This document shows, piece after piece, positions 1-6,986 of a stretch of DNA of 12,699 nt (position 1 is the first letter of the stretch; each line of letters starts with the position of its first letter). The position numbers and the translations under genes are program-made. The notes below the pieces were generated by a model. It saw nothing but the letters and a program-made list of their open reading frames with translations, searched no databases and was not told the DNA's origin. The stretch is from Acidobacteriota bacterium (GTDB lineage: Bacteria > Acidobacteriota > Terriglobia > Terriglobales > Acidobacteriaceae), in assembly GCA_021778815.1 (NCBI GenBank), contig JAJYBW010000051.1, forward strand, positions 1-12,699. Reading direction: 5' to 3'.

Positions 1-831
1 GCGGATCGATTTCTGTTCGAGGTGGAAAACAGGCTGGGATATCGTCTGGATCCGGCCGCAGAAGAAGGGATGCCGAACGATGTGTTTCGCGATCACGTGG
101 GCATTCATGCGCAGCAGCAGGCGGGCCTCAGCTACGTTGGCGCATCGGTATTGCGAGGGCGTCTGAGCGGAGATCAACTGGCGGATGTGGCCGCGCTGTC
201 AGAGAAATATGGCAGCGGCGATGTGCGACTGACGGTGATGCAAAATCTGTTGCTGATCAATATTCCCAACGCAAAGACAGGTGAATTGCGCAAGGAACTG
301 GAAGCGACGGGGCTGCGCGTGGAAGGTTCCAACTTTTGGCGGGGCGCGATTGCTTGCACGGGGGCGGAATTTTGCAAGCTTGCCATTACCGAGACAAAAG
401 GATTTACGCGTTGGCTGGTGGAGGAGATGGAGCAGCGCGTTCCGGAGTTCGATCAGCAGCTGAAGCTGAATGTCACCGGCTGCCCGAACAGTTGCGGCCA
501 GCACTGGATTGCGGACATCGGCATTGAAGGTAAAAAGATCAAGCACGACGGCAAAATGGTCGATGCGTATTATTTCTGCGTCGGCGGGGCGGTGGGAGCG
601 CACCAGGGGACCGCTCGTCCCGTGGGATATCGTTGCGCGGCCACGGAAGTACCCGAGGCGATGGAGAGGCTGCTACGGAAGTACCTCGCGAGCCGCACGG
701 AGGGTGAGAACCTGCGCGGTTATTTTGCGCGCCACAGTGATGCGGATTTGCGCGACCAACTGGCGGGCGCAGCCATCGCGCCGGTGGCACGCGACGTTTC
801 GCCTGGACCTGTTCCGCACACGGCGGGTTAA
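1..831 (+). CDS. Ferredoxin-type nitrite/sulfite reductase, 3' part (5' end outside window)
   Basis: The reading frame is open from base 1, so the gene begins upstream; the GTG at 22 is only an internal codon. The visible 276 residues are the C-terminal half of a siroheme/[4Fe-4S] reductase that carries out the six-electron reduction of nitrite to ammonia or sulfite to sulfide in the cytoplasm. The cluster and siroheme ligands are both present: a C-x5-C pair (ACTGAEFC, Cys codons at 355 and 373) and a C-x3-C pair (TGCPNSCG, codons at 481 and 493). The stretch after the second pair (GQHWIADIGIEGKK) and the ACTG..FC..A..ETK context resemble ferredoxin-dependent NirA-type enzymes more than NADPH sulfite reductase CysI. 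The exact substrate cannot be settled from this half. The siroheme synthase follows immediately, as expected for an assimilatory operon. No frameshift is seen; the last 25 residues are a poorly conserved tail. Confidence 0.93.
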   Translation, partial: ADRFLFEVENRLGYRLDPAAEEGMPNDVFRDHVGIHAQQQAGLSYVGASVLRGRLSGDQLADVAALSEKYGSGDVRLTVMQNLLLINIPNAKTGELRKELEATGLRVEGSNFWRGAIACTGAEFCKLAITETKGFTRWLVEEMEQRVPEFDQQLKLNVTGCPNSCGQHWIADIGIEGKKIKHDGKMVDAYYFCVGGAVGAHQGTARPVGYRCAATEVPEAMERLLRKYLASRTEGENLRGYFARHSDADLRDQLAGAAIAPVARDVSPGPVPHTAG

Positions 832-858
832 TGGGGCATGCATGATGAAGGAAATGCG

Positions 859-2286
859 ATGAGTCTTTTTCCGATTTTTCTGAAGCTGGAGCGACGACCC
901 TGCCTGATTGTCGGCGCGGGCAATGTCGCGCTGGAAAAGATCACCAGCTTGCGGCGAGCCGGCGCACATTTGCGCGTGGTCGCTCCGGACGCCTGCGAAG
1001 CGGTTCGGCAGCTCGCGGAGAAAGGCACGATTGCATTGGAGCTTCGTCGCTTTCAGGAAGCCGACCTGGAGGGGCAAACGTTCGTCATCACGGCAACGGA
1101 TTCGCGCGAAGTCAATCGGCAGGTATTTCTCGCCGCACAGAAACGTGGACTGCTGTGCAACTCTGTCGACGATCCGCCGAATTGCGATTTCTATTTTGCT
1201 TCGATTGTGGACCGCGGCAAGCTGCAAATTGCGATTTCAACGGCTGGCGAAAGCCCTGCGCTGGCGCAGAGGCTGCGGCGAGAGATTGACGCGCAGTTGC
1301 CGTCGGATATGGCGGAGTGGCTCGATCAACTCGGCCATTTGAGGCGCGAAATTCTGGCGGCGCATCCAGCGGGGAATGAGCGCAAAGCGCTGCTGCATAC
1401 ACTTGCCGAGCGTTCGGTGTGCGGTTCGGATGCGTGCCCATCGAGACAATTGGCATTTCCGGAGCGTGCACAAAAGGCGAAATCTGCGCGGACGAGAGCG
1501 GAGAAGGGGACTGTGTATCTGGTGGGTGCCGGGCCAGGCGATCCTGAATTGCTGACGCTGAAGGCTGCGGATTTGCTGGCTACGGCGGATGTGGTGCTGC
1601 ATGACGACCTGGTTCCACAAGCGATTCTCGACCGCGCCGGCGACGACGCGCAGGTCATCAGTGTGGGGAAACGTTGCGGGAGCCGACGCGTCACGCAGCA
1701 GCAAATTCACGAGTTGATGATTGGTAAGGCTCGCGATGGCGCGAGCGTGGTGCGATTGAAGAGCGGCGATCCGATGATCTTTGGACGCGCAGGCGAAGAA
1801 ATTGAAGCGCTGGAGCAGGCGCAGATTCCGCATGAAATTGTTCCCGGCGTCACCACCATGTTTGCCGCCGCCGCCGCTGCAAAAAAATCCCTGACCGATC
1901 GCCGCAGCGCGTCGAAGGTGATCCTGACGACGGCGCATCATGCGTCGCACAGCGATGGCGAAGATCGGCCTTCGTTCTGGCGAGGCACTCTGCCGAACGA
2001 TGCCACCCTGGGAATTTATATGCCGGGGCGGGACCTTCGCGCGCTGGCGTGGGACATGTTGCAGGCGGGGCTGGCGGCGGACTTGCCAATCGTGGTGATG
2101 AGTCACGTTTCGCTGCCGGATGAAGAAAGTCGAAGCACGACGCTGGCGGGGCTAGCCGATTTGGAGCCGGGACCAGCTCCGATGCTGATCCTGGCCGGGT
2201 GGCCGCTGGCGGAGCAGTCGGAGGGCGTGGTGCCAGACTTTGTGTCGGCAGAGCGATTTGAAGATGCCGTCGGAGTGGAACGATAG
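859..2286 (+). CDS. cysG: Siroheme synthase CysG (precorrin-2 dehydrogenase/ferrochelatase fused to uroporphyrinogen-III C-methyltransferase)
   Basis: This 475-residue fusion converts uroporphyrinogen III to siroheme: SAM-dependent bis-methylation, NAD-dependent oxidation and iron insertion. The N-terminal Met8-like domain has the dinucleotide motif LIVGAGNVALEK (residues 16-27), and NSVDDPPNCDF (101-111) holds Asp104/105, matching catalytic Asp104 of E. coli CysG. The block AISTAGESPALAQRLR (125-140) is the usual end of the catalytic region. The C-terminal domain has both methyltransferase signatures: YLVGAGPGDPELLTLKA (220-236) and VRLKSGDPMIFGRAGEE (298-314). The total length is close to E. 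coli CysG (457 aa). An ATG at 838 is in frame, but the ATG at 859 has a purine-rich site (GAAGGA) seven bases upstream, so I start there. The gene begins 27 bases after the reductase stop and very likely shares its transcript, supplying that enzyme's cofactor. Confidence 0.95.
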   Translation: MSLFPIFLKLERRPCLIVGAGNVALEKITSLRRAGAHLRVVAPDACEAVRQLAEKGTIALELRRFQEADLEGQTFVITATDSREVNRQVFLAAQKRGLLCNSVDDPPNCDFYFASIVDRGKLQIAISTAGESPALAQRLRREIDAQLPSDMAEWLDQLGHLRREILAAHPAGNERKALLHTLAERSVCGSDACPSRQLAFPERAQKAKSARTRAEKGTVYLVGAGPGDPELLTLKAADLLATADVVLHDDLVPQAILDRAGDDAQVISVGKRCGSRRVTQQQIHELMIGKARDGASVVRLKSGDPMIFGRAGEEIEALEQAQIPHEIVPGVTTMFAAAAAAKKSLTDRRSASKVILTTAHHASHSDGEDRPSFWRGTLPNDATLGIYMPGRDLRALAWDMLQAGLAADLPIVVMSHVSLPDEESRSTTLAGLADLEPGPAPMLILAGWPLAEQSEGVVPDFVSAERFEDAVGVER

Positions 2287-2303
2287 CGCCGACGCGTGGC
2301 GAA

Positions 2304-2337
2304 GAGTCGAACTCCGTGGTCCGATTTCCATCGACTC
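2304..2337. terminator. Inverted repeat between convergent cysG and agaS (weak bidirectional terminator candidate)
   Basis: GAGTCGA at 2304-2310 is matched exactly by TCGACTC at 2331-2337, with a 20-base loop, in the 52-base gap between two converging genes. There is no T tract on either side, so an intrinsic terminator is uncertain. The position is the main argument. Confidence 0.3.
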
Positions 2338-2338
2338 C

Positions 2339-3532
2339 CTAGTGAATGGGGACATTCTGAACGACGCGGGTGATCGCGCCGCTGGGACTGGGAACATCCG
2401 GTTTCAGATTGCAGTGGATGGAGAAAAACAGTCCAAGCAACTGGCCGAACATGACATCGAGCGGTGGCCGATAGGCATCCGGAATTGAAACGCTTAATCC
2501 TGGCGTCAGGAAGTGCTCACATTCCTTCTCGATTTCTTTGCTGGGTTGGATGGCAACAGCGACGCGAGTCTGGACCACCCCTTTTTTCCCAATCTCACGG
2601 AGAAGGTCGGCTTCGTAGCGTTCGCGGCGGCGATCGCTGGAAATGAAGCTGACAAACAAAGTCTCCGCGTTTAAGGCGGCGAGCGGGCCATGGCGCAAAC
2701 CAAGGGTTGACTCAGACATGGATTGAATTCGACCGGCGGTCAACTCCGATACCTTCAGCGCAGACTCCGTTGCGACGGCCTTTAACGAGCCGGAGCCGAC
2801 GAAGCACACCCGGGTGTAGGGCCCATCGGCCAAGTTCGCCGCGCATTCCGATGCAACATCAAGAAATTTTTCTCCAGAGGCGATCAACGATTGCAGGATC
2901 GGCTCATATTCTTGCAGCGTCCAGACATGTGCCAGGCATTGACCGCAGACAACCATGTTGGAATATGAACTGGTCATCGCCAGGCCGCGATCGTTCACGG
3001 CATCGTCCAGCAACAGGCCAAAGACACGGGGATCATTCTGATGATCTTGAATCATCTTTCCTTGCGCATTGCACGAAACGACAAGGTGGGAGATGTTGGG
3101 ATACTCTTTGAGCGCCTTATCGAGGACGTTGACACCTTCCGGACTGTCGCCTGACCGGGAGAATGAGATCCACAGGTAATTGGTGTCGCGGAGGATGAAA
3201 TCGTCAAAGTTCGTAAGCAGGTCGGTGCTGGGAATTGCGTTGACTTCGCATTGCCATTTCTGGCGGAGCAGCGCAATCAAGGATTGACCAATATAATCAG
3301 AAGTGCCTGCACCGATCAAGAAAACGATGGGGCGACGAAGGGTCGCCGCGGCGCCTGGATCCACTCCTTTGGATTGCAGGAAGGCCTGGATTTCCGAGCG
3401 ACGTTGCTGGAAATTCATGAAGGTAGTGGCCCAGGTATGGGGCTGTTGAGCAATTTCGCCGGGAGTATGGCTGAGTCCGCGCTTTGCTTTTTCTTCTTTG
3501 TCCAGATGGATGAGATTCAGCAAACGGCTCAC
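2339..3532 (-). CDS. agaS: AgaS-family SIS-domain sugar-phosphate isomerase/deaminase
   Basis: The product has two SIS domains and resembles AgaS along its length. Members of this family act on phosphorylated amino sugars; AgaS converts galactosamine-6-phosphate to tagatose-6-phosphate plus ammonia in the cytoplasm. Numbered from the GTG at 3532 (397 aa), the first SIS domain carries IGAGTSDYIG (73-82) and ISFSRSGDSPE (122-132), followed by the AgaS-like DRGLAMTSS (181-189). The second has FVGSGSLKAVATESALKVSE (244-263) and LRHGP (279-283). The end, TRVVQNVPIH, is also typical of the family. An in-frame ATG at 3553 exists, but no ribosome site precedes it; AAGGAG lies nine bases before the GTG at 3532, so I prefer the GTG. 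The gene is divergent from the PfkB kinase and shares a 160-base control region with it. A glucosamine-6-phosphate type substrate is possible but less likely. Confidence 0.9.
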   Translation of the reverse strand: MSRLLNLIHLDKEEKAKRGLSHTPGEIAQQPHTWATTFMNFQQRRSEIQAFLQSKGVDPGAAATLRRPIVFLIGAGTSDYIGQSLIALLRQKWQCEVNAIPSTDLLTNFDDFILRDTNYLWISFSRSGDSPEGVNVLDKALKEYPNISHLVVSCNAQGKMIQDHQNDPRVFGLLLDDAVNDRGLAMTSSYSNMVVCGQCLAHVWTLQEYEPILQSLIASGEKFLDVASECAANLADGPYTRVCFVGSGSLKAVATESALKVSELTAGRIQSMSESTLGLRHGPLAALNAETLFVSFISSDRRRERYEADLLREIGKKGVVQTRVAVAIQPSKEIEKECEHFLTPGLSVSIPDAYRPPLDVMFGQLLGLFFSIHCNLKPDVPSPSGAITRVVQNVPIH

Positions 3533-3541
3533 AGTTCTATG

Positions 3542-3547
3542 CTCCTT
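3542..3547 (-). promoter_or_regulatory. Ribosome binding site deciding the agaS start
   Basis: On the minus strand AAGGAG is followed by nine bases and then GTG at 3532. If the upstream ATG at 3553 were the start, this strong site would fall inside codons 3-4, and no purine-rich site precedes that ATG. Confidence 0.6.
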
Positions 3548-3632
3548 TGACATGCAGTGAAGTGAAAAGCTGATATAACAAGGCGAGTCCGAACCTGCAT
3601 ACGAGGGTCAGCCAACGCAGATATCGTGAAAT

Positions 3633-3656
3633 GATAAGATAACAAAACGAAATTGA
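3633..3656 (-). promoter_or_regulatory. Probable AgaR/DeoR-type operator between agaS and the sugar kinase
   Basis: The minus strand reads AATTTCGTTTTGTTATCTTA across this site. Recalled from the literature, the E. coli AgaR consensus has the core TTTCRTTTYRTTT followed by YNYTTKK. By eye about 20 of 24 positions fit, including the whole TTTCGTTTTGTT run. It sits in the middle of the 160-base divergent control region, about 100 bases upstream of agaS and 38 bases upstream of the kinase ATG, so one site could control both. A DeoR-family regulator lies at 12030 in this window. No convincing -35/-10 pair was identified; the region is AT-rich. Confidence 0.5.
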
Positions 3657-3693
3657 TCATAACTGATACCGTTCAATTTAGCAACCGCTTTCT

Positions 3694-4701
3694 ATGATCC
3701 CACAGATACAAAACATGACCAGTTTAGAGAAAAGATTTGACGTCAGCATCGCCGGTGAAATCAATCTTGATTTGATTTTGTATGGGTTAGCCGAGGTCAT
3801 CCCTGTCGAGCGAGAGATCCTAGCTACGGATTTTCGATGCACTTTGGGCGGCTCATCGTCTATCGTCGCGCACAATTTAGCGTCTCTTGGGGTATCGGTA
3901 GGGTTCACAACCCGCCTGGGCAAAGACGAGTTTGGCCGCATTGCCCTGGAACGCATGGCGGAAAGCGGGGCTGATCTTTCCGAAGTTGTCTATGCGGAAG
4001 ATTCGACCAGCACCGGCGTCACCGTTTTGCTGCACCATGGCGTAAAGCGACGAATCCTTACCTATCCTGGAACGATGAGCGGCATGTCGCGCGCCGACCT
4101 GAACTTCGACTATCTGGCATCGGCCAGACATTTTCATCTCTCCTCTCTTTTTCTGCAAAAAGCGCTGGCTCCAGACCTGCCGGCTCTGTTTCGAGATCTG
4201 AAGCAAGCCGGACTGACAATTTCGCTGGATACGAACGACGATCCAGAAAACGAGTGGGGTGGCGTTCTGAACGAGGTATTGCCATATGTCGACCTGCTGC
4301 TGCCAAATGCCGACGAGGTTCGTCGCATTGCCCGGCGCGACACGGTGGAGGAAGCGCTGCTCGCCTTATCGAGCCGTGTGCCCTGTATCGCGGCGAAGTG
4401 CGGACCTGCCGGGGCGTTGTTGCAGACCGGAGGCAAGCTGACTCGCATTCCGCCGATCCAGGTGACGCCGATCGACACCATTGGCGCAGGCGACAGCTTT
4501 GATGCGGGCTTTCTGTATGGGTACGCGCGCGGCGCTGATCCTCTGGATTGCGCGACGGCGGGGAACATTACCGGCGCATTGTCGACGCTGCGGCCAGGCG
4601 GCACTGAAGCCTTTCGCGATGCGGCGTTTCGCGACAGCTTCCTGCACCAACACAATTTTCCATTCGCGATTCGCGAACAGGATTGCACCATCGTTCCTTA
4701 A
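3694..4701 (+). CDS. PfkB-family carbohydrate kinase
   Basis: This 335-residue ribokinase-fold kinase transfers phosphate from ATP to a sugar or sugar phosphate. The N-terminal substrate region has DVSIAGEINLDLIL (16-29) and the LGGSSSIVAHNLASLG block (51-66), the usual PfkB GG-A.NvA..la.LG pattern. The C-terminal signature DTIGAGDSFDAGF (261-273) holds the anion hole and the catalytic base Asp267. KCGPAGALL (235-243) is the ATP-binding strand region. The length is normal. No Shine-Dalgarno site precedes the ATG at 3694 or the in-frame ATG at 3715, so the start is uncertain and a short leader or leaderless message is possible. The gene is divergent from agaS. Given that partner, tagatose-6-phosphate is a reasonable substrate guess; fructose, ribose or 2-keto-3-deoxygluconate kinases share these motifs, so specificity is not assigned. 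Confidence 0.9.
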   Translation: MIPQIQNMTSLEKRFDVSIAGEINLDLILYGLAEVIPVEREILATDFRCTLGGSSSIVAHNLASLGVSVGFTTRLGKDEFGRIALERMAESGADLSEVVYAEDSTSTGVTVLLHHGVKRRILTYPGTMSGMSRADLNFDYLASARHFHLSSLFLQKALAPDLPALFRDLKQAGLTISLDTNDDPENEWGGVLNEVLPYVDLLLPNADEVRRIARRDTVEEALLALSSRVPCIAAKCGPAGALLQTGGKLTRIPPIQVTPIDTIGAGDSFDAGFLYGYARGADPLDCATAGNITGALSTLRPGGTEAFRDAAFRDSFLHQHNFPFAIREQDCTIVP

Positions 4702-4731
4702 CTTTGCGGCGTCCTGGCAGCATTGAATTCA

Positions 4732-4762
4732 CAGGCTCATCGGAGGTTCAACGATGAGCCTG
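4732..4762. terminator. Hairpin terminator between convergent kinase and glycoside hydrolase genes
   Basis: CAGGCTCATCG (4732-4742) and CGATGAGCCTG (4752-4762) form a perfect 11-bp stem with a nine-base loop. It begins 31 bases after the kinase stop and ends 22 bases before the stop of the opposing gene. On the plus strand it is followed by a short T-rich run (ATTTCTT). The minus side has no T run, so it terminates best for the kinase. Confidence 0.6.
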
Positions 4763-4783
4763 GATTTCTTGCTGGCGACCGCC

Positions 4784-6823
4784 TTAACGGGTGGTGGATG
4801 GTGTTGCCTCGAGAGTGCGAACCTCCCACGGTTGCAATGCAATCTGTGTTGCCTCCCCGGCGTGGAGCGTCAGCGCTGGCGTGCTGGTTGTCCACGGGTC
4901 GTGTGCGGTATAGGTTCGCGCGGATCCGGCGGGCAGTTCCAGCGCGGTTTGAATATCCAGCGAAAATGTCTGCGGCTTATTGGATGGATTGCGCAGCACG
5001 ATGATGGCGTTGCGAGGGCTCCAGGAGGCCCAGCCGTAGACCTGCAGTTGTTGCGGGTCGCCGCCAATCCAATGCACATCTTTCAGAGTTTCAGCATTGT
5101 CGCGTGACCAGCGTGCGCCCTTCGCGAGGATGTCCCAATCCGCGGAAGACAGAAGCGAAGGGGTGATGTACATTTCCTGCACCTGGGTGCCGGAGCCAAA
5201 AAACGACTCCACTTCGTCGCGAAAATCTCCCTTGGGATCGGACTTCAATCCATCTGCATATTGCGCATAAATCATGCCGTGCAACATGAGCGAGTTGATG
5301 GGAAACAGCGGGCCCGCTTTGACGATGTTTTTATAGACCTGGGCGTCGCGGTAGGTGATCCAACGTTGCCTCGAAGTGCCGACGCCGGTGAAGGAATGGT
5401 CCTCTCCATTGCGCCAGATATCGTCGGTATCGAATAGCCAGAACGGCGACGGATAGGTTCCGGTGCTGAGGTTAATGAAAATATCTGGCTCGACGATCCG
5501 CAGGCGATGGATCAAGGCCAGCATGGCGTCGAAGTCGCTATCGAACTCACTTCCAGGGAACACCCGATCGGCATTTCCGGTGCCGTCGAACTTGAATTCG
5601 TTGGCTCCATACTGATGGATCATATTGAGACAAGTGTCTTGAAACTTCGCGAAATATTTCGGGCCTGAGAGTGCAAATCCTCCGCTGACAATCTCGTATC
5701 CATGTTGTTTGCCGAAGGCGATGCGGTCGAGCTTCTGCTGTTCGTAGCCGCCCCAGGGCGACATCCACACGCCAATGTGGCTGTGATATTGCGCGGCGGC
5801 CTCGCTGGCTTTTGTAAATCCATCGGGGAAGCCGGAATCGAATCCCCACAGGCTATGTGGATTGTCCCAGCCATCGTCAAAGACAAAGGATGTCACGGTG
5901 GCGCCACGCTTCTCCGTCAACTCCGTGCCGAACGCATGGATGCGATTGAGCGCGCCAGCCTCATCGGTGCGATTGTTATATCCCAGGTCATACCAGGTGT
6001 TGTATTGCAGCGAGGGTCGATAGGGGTGGGCCCGCTCGCGTTCGATGTAGCGCAGGAAGTCGCGCCGCATTTGTCCCGGCGCGGCAACGCCGACCACAGA
6101 GGAATAGACAATGCTTTGGTGCGGCTGCATGGGCAGCGTTCGCGGAAGGGAGGCGAGAACTTCGCCGCCTTCAACCTGGCTGATGGAAATCGGATGCTCG
6201 AAGCCGAAGAACATGGTGTTGTCGGCAATCGGCGAGCCCTTTACGCTGCCGACCACGCGCGCGGCGGAATCTTTGAATTGCAGCATGCGAACGGATGTGA
6301 TCGGCAGCGCGTGGTCGCCGGTGTGAATCGTGATTTGCTGGCGAAAATAATTCGAGCCGTCCCGCAGGATGCCGCACCATTCGATTTCTGCCGCCGTGGC
6401 TGGATCAGAGAATTCAGTGCAGACTTCCTTGCCAGCGAGCCGGTCGGATTCGCGTGATGCCGTGGGCTGGGGCCGAAGATTGTGGACTGCAAATGGCAGG
6501 GTTCGTTTCATGGAGGAGGAACTCAGGACGGAGCCACCCTTCATGGAGAGCGAAAAGGAGTCGGGCAGGTCGACGGACCGTTGCGAGGCGCGATCGATGA
6601 TTCGCAATCCGTTCCATTTGCCGGCCGAGGCTGAACCTTGCACCTGAATCCAGCTGTCGCCCAACGTAAATTTCGAACCGTCGGTGGAGGCGGTGGTTCT
6701 ATCTCGCACAGATTTCTGAGTCGTCTGGGCATGGACGCAAACCGCGAAGGTTGTGAGCAGACCAATGGATGCTGTGAGGGCGATTCGTCCTGCGAATTTC
6801 CGTGCGATGCCAGAAGTCTTCAT
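4784..6823 (-). CDS. Secreted glycoside hydrolase, alpha-galactosidase-like (clan GH-D style)
   Basis: This 679-residue protein begins with a clear signal peptide: KTSGIARKFAGR basic region, a hydrophobic core (residues 14-29) and a likely cleavage after VHA (32). Residues 45-265 look like an N-terminal beta-sandwich. The catalytic barrel starts near 270 with LQYNTWYDLGY and TSFVFDDGWD (311-320), the DDGW motif seen in GH27/GH36 enzymes. NEFKFDG (408-414) places Asp413 as the likely nucleophile, and FDTDDIWRNGED (464-475) is the likely acid/base region. A C-terminal beta domain follows from about 590. The enzyme probably removes alpha-linked galactose or N-acetylgalactosamine from polysaccharides in the periplasm or outside. 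Family and specificity are uncertain. GGAGA lies four bases before the ATG. The gene converges on the sugar kinase and is divergent from the amidohydrolase. Confidence 0.82.
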   Translation of the reverse strand: MKTSGIARKFAGRIALTASIGLLTTFAVCVHAQTTQKSVRDRTTASTDGSKFTLGDSWIQVQGSASAGKWNGLRIIDRASQRSVDLPDSFSLSMKGGSVLSSSSMKRTLPFAVHNLRPQPTASRESDRLAGKEVCTEFSDPATAAEIEWCGILRDGSNYFRQQITIHTGDHALPITSVRMLQFKDSAARVVGSVKGSPIADNTMFFGFEHPISISQVEGGEVLASLPRTLPMQPHQSIVYSSVVGVAAPGQMRRDFLRYIERERAHPYRPSLQYNTWYDLGYNNRTDEAGALNRIHAFGTELTEKRGATVTSFVFDDGWDNPHSLWGFDSGFPDGFTKASEAAAQYHSHIGVWMSPWGGYEQQKLDRIAFGKQHGYEIVSGGFALSGPKYFAKFQDTCLNMIHQYGANEFKFDGTGNADRVFPGSEFDSDFDAMLALIHRLRIVEPDIFINLSTGTYPSPFWLFDTDDIWRNGEDHSFTGVGTSRQRWITYRDAQVYKNIVKAGPLFPINSLMLHGMIYAQYADGLKSDPKGDFRDEVESFFGSGTQVQEMYITPSLLSSADWDILAKGARWSRDNAETLKDVHWIGGDPQQLQVYGWASWSPRNAIIVLRNPSNKPQTFSLDIQTALELPAGSARTYTAHDPWTTSTPALTLHAGEATQIALQPWEVRTLEATPSTTR

Positions 6824-6986
6824 CCATCTCTCCAGTTCAGGTCGGGGATTGGGAACAGAGAAACGACCCTAAAGATCACGGTTCGAATCTCGACTAAAAT
6901 ATATCGTAACTGAGCGATGGAATGTGAAACCCATGGCGCGAGCGATTGGGATCCCACGTGTCCCGCGAGTGGAGGGGAAGACGAGT
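6824..6986. promoter_or_regulatory. Shared control region of the divergent glycoside hydrolase and amidohydrolase genes
   Basis: This 163-base gap holds an AT-rich island (about 6893-6909) with -10-like hexamers on both strands: TAAAAT (6895-6900) and TATATC (6900-6905) on plus, TATATT on minus (6898-6903). No good -35 match was found at the correct distance. The stem GGTCG/CGACC (6840-6844 with 6864-6868) is short. An in-frame GTG at 6924 could extend the amidohydrolase into this region, but lacks a ribosome site. Confidence 0.25.

Noticed and set aside
1237..2106. 289-codon open frame on the minus strand
   Set aside because: It is antisense to conserved cysG, and its Arg/His-rich sequence resembles no family.
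5702..6457. 251-codon open frame on the plus strand
   Set aside because: It lies wholly antisense to the glycoside hydrolase, has no recognisable motifs, and is a common GC-bias shadow.
6849..6872. Partial AgaR-like site (TCGTTTC on the minus strand) before the glycoside hydrolase
   Set aside because: Only a short core fits and the rest of the consensus is absent, unlike the site at 3633-3656.
6875..6895. tRNA-like T-arm (GGTTCGAATC) upstream of the amidohydrolase
   Set aside because: The loop matches a T-loop, but the flanking five-base stems do not pair and no acceptor, D or anticodon arms are found; likely chance.
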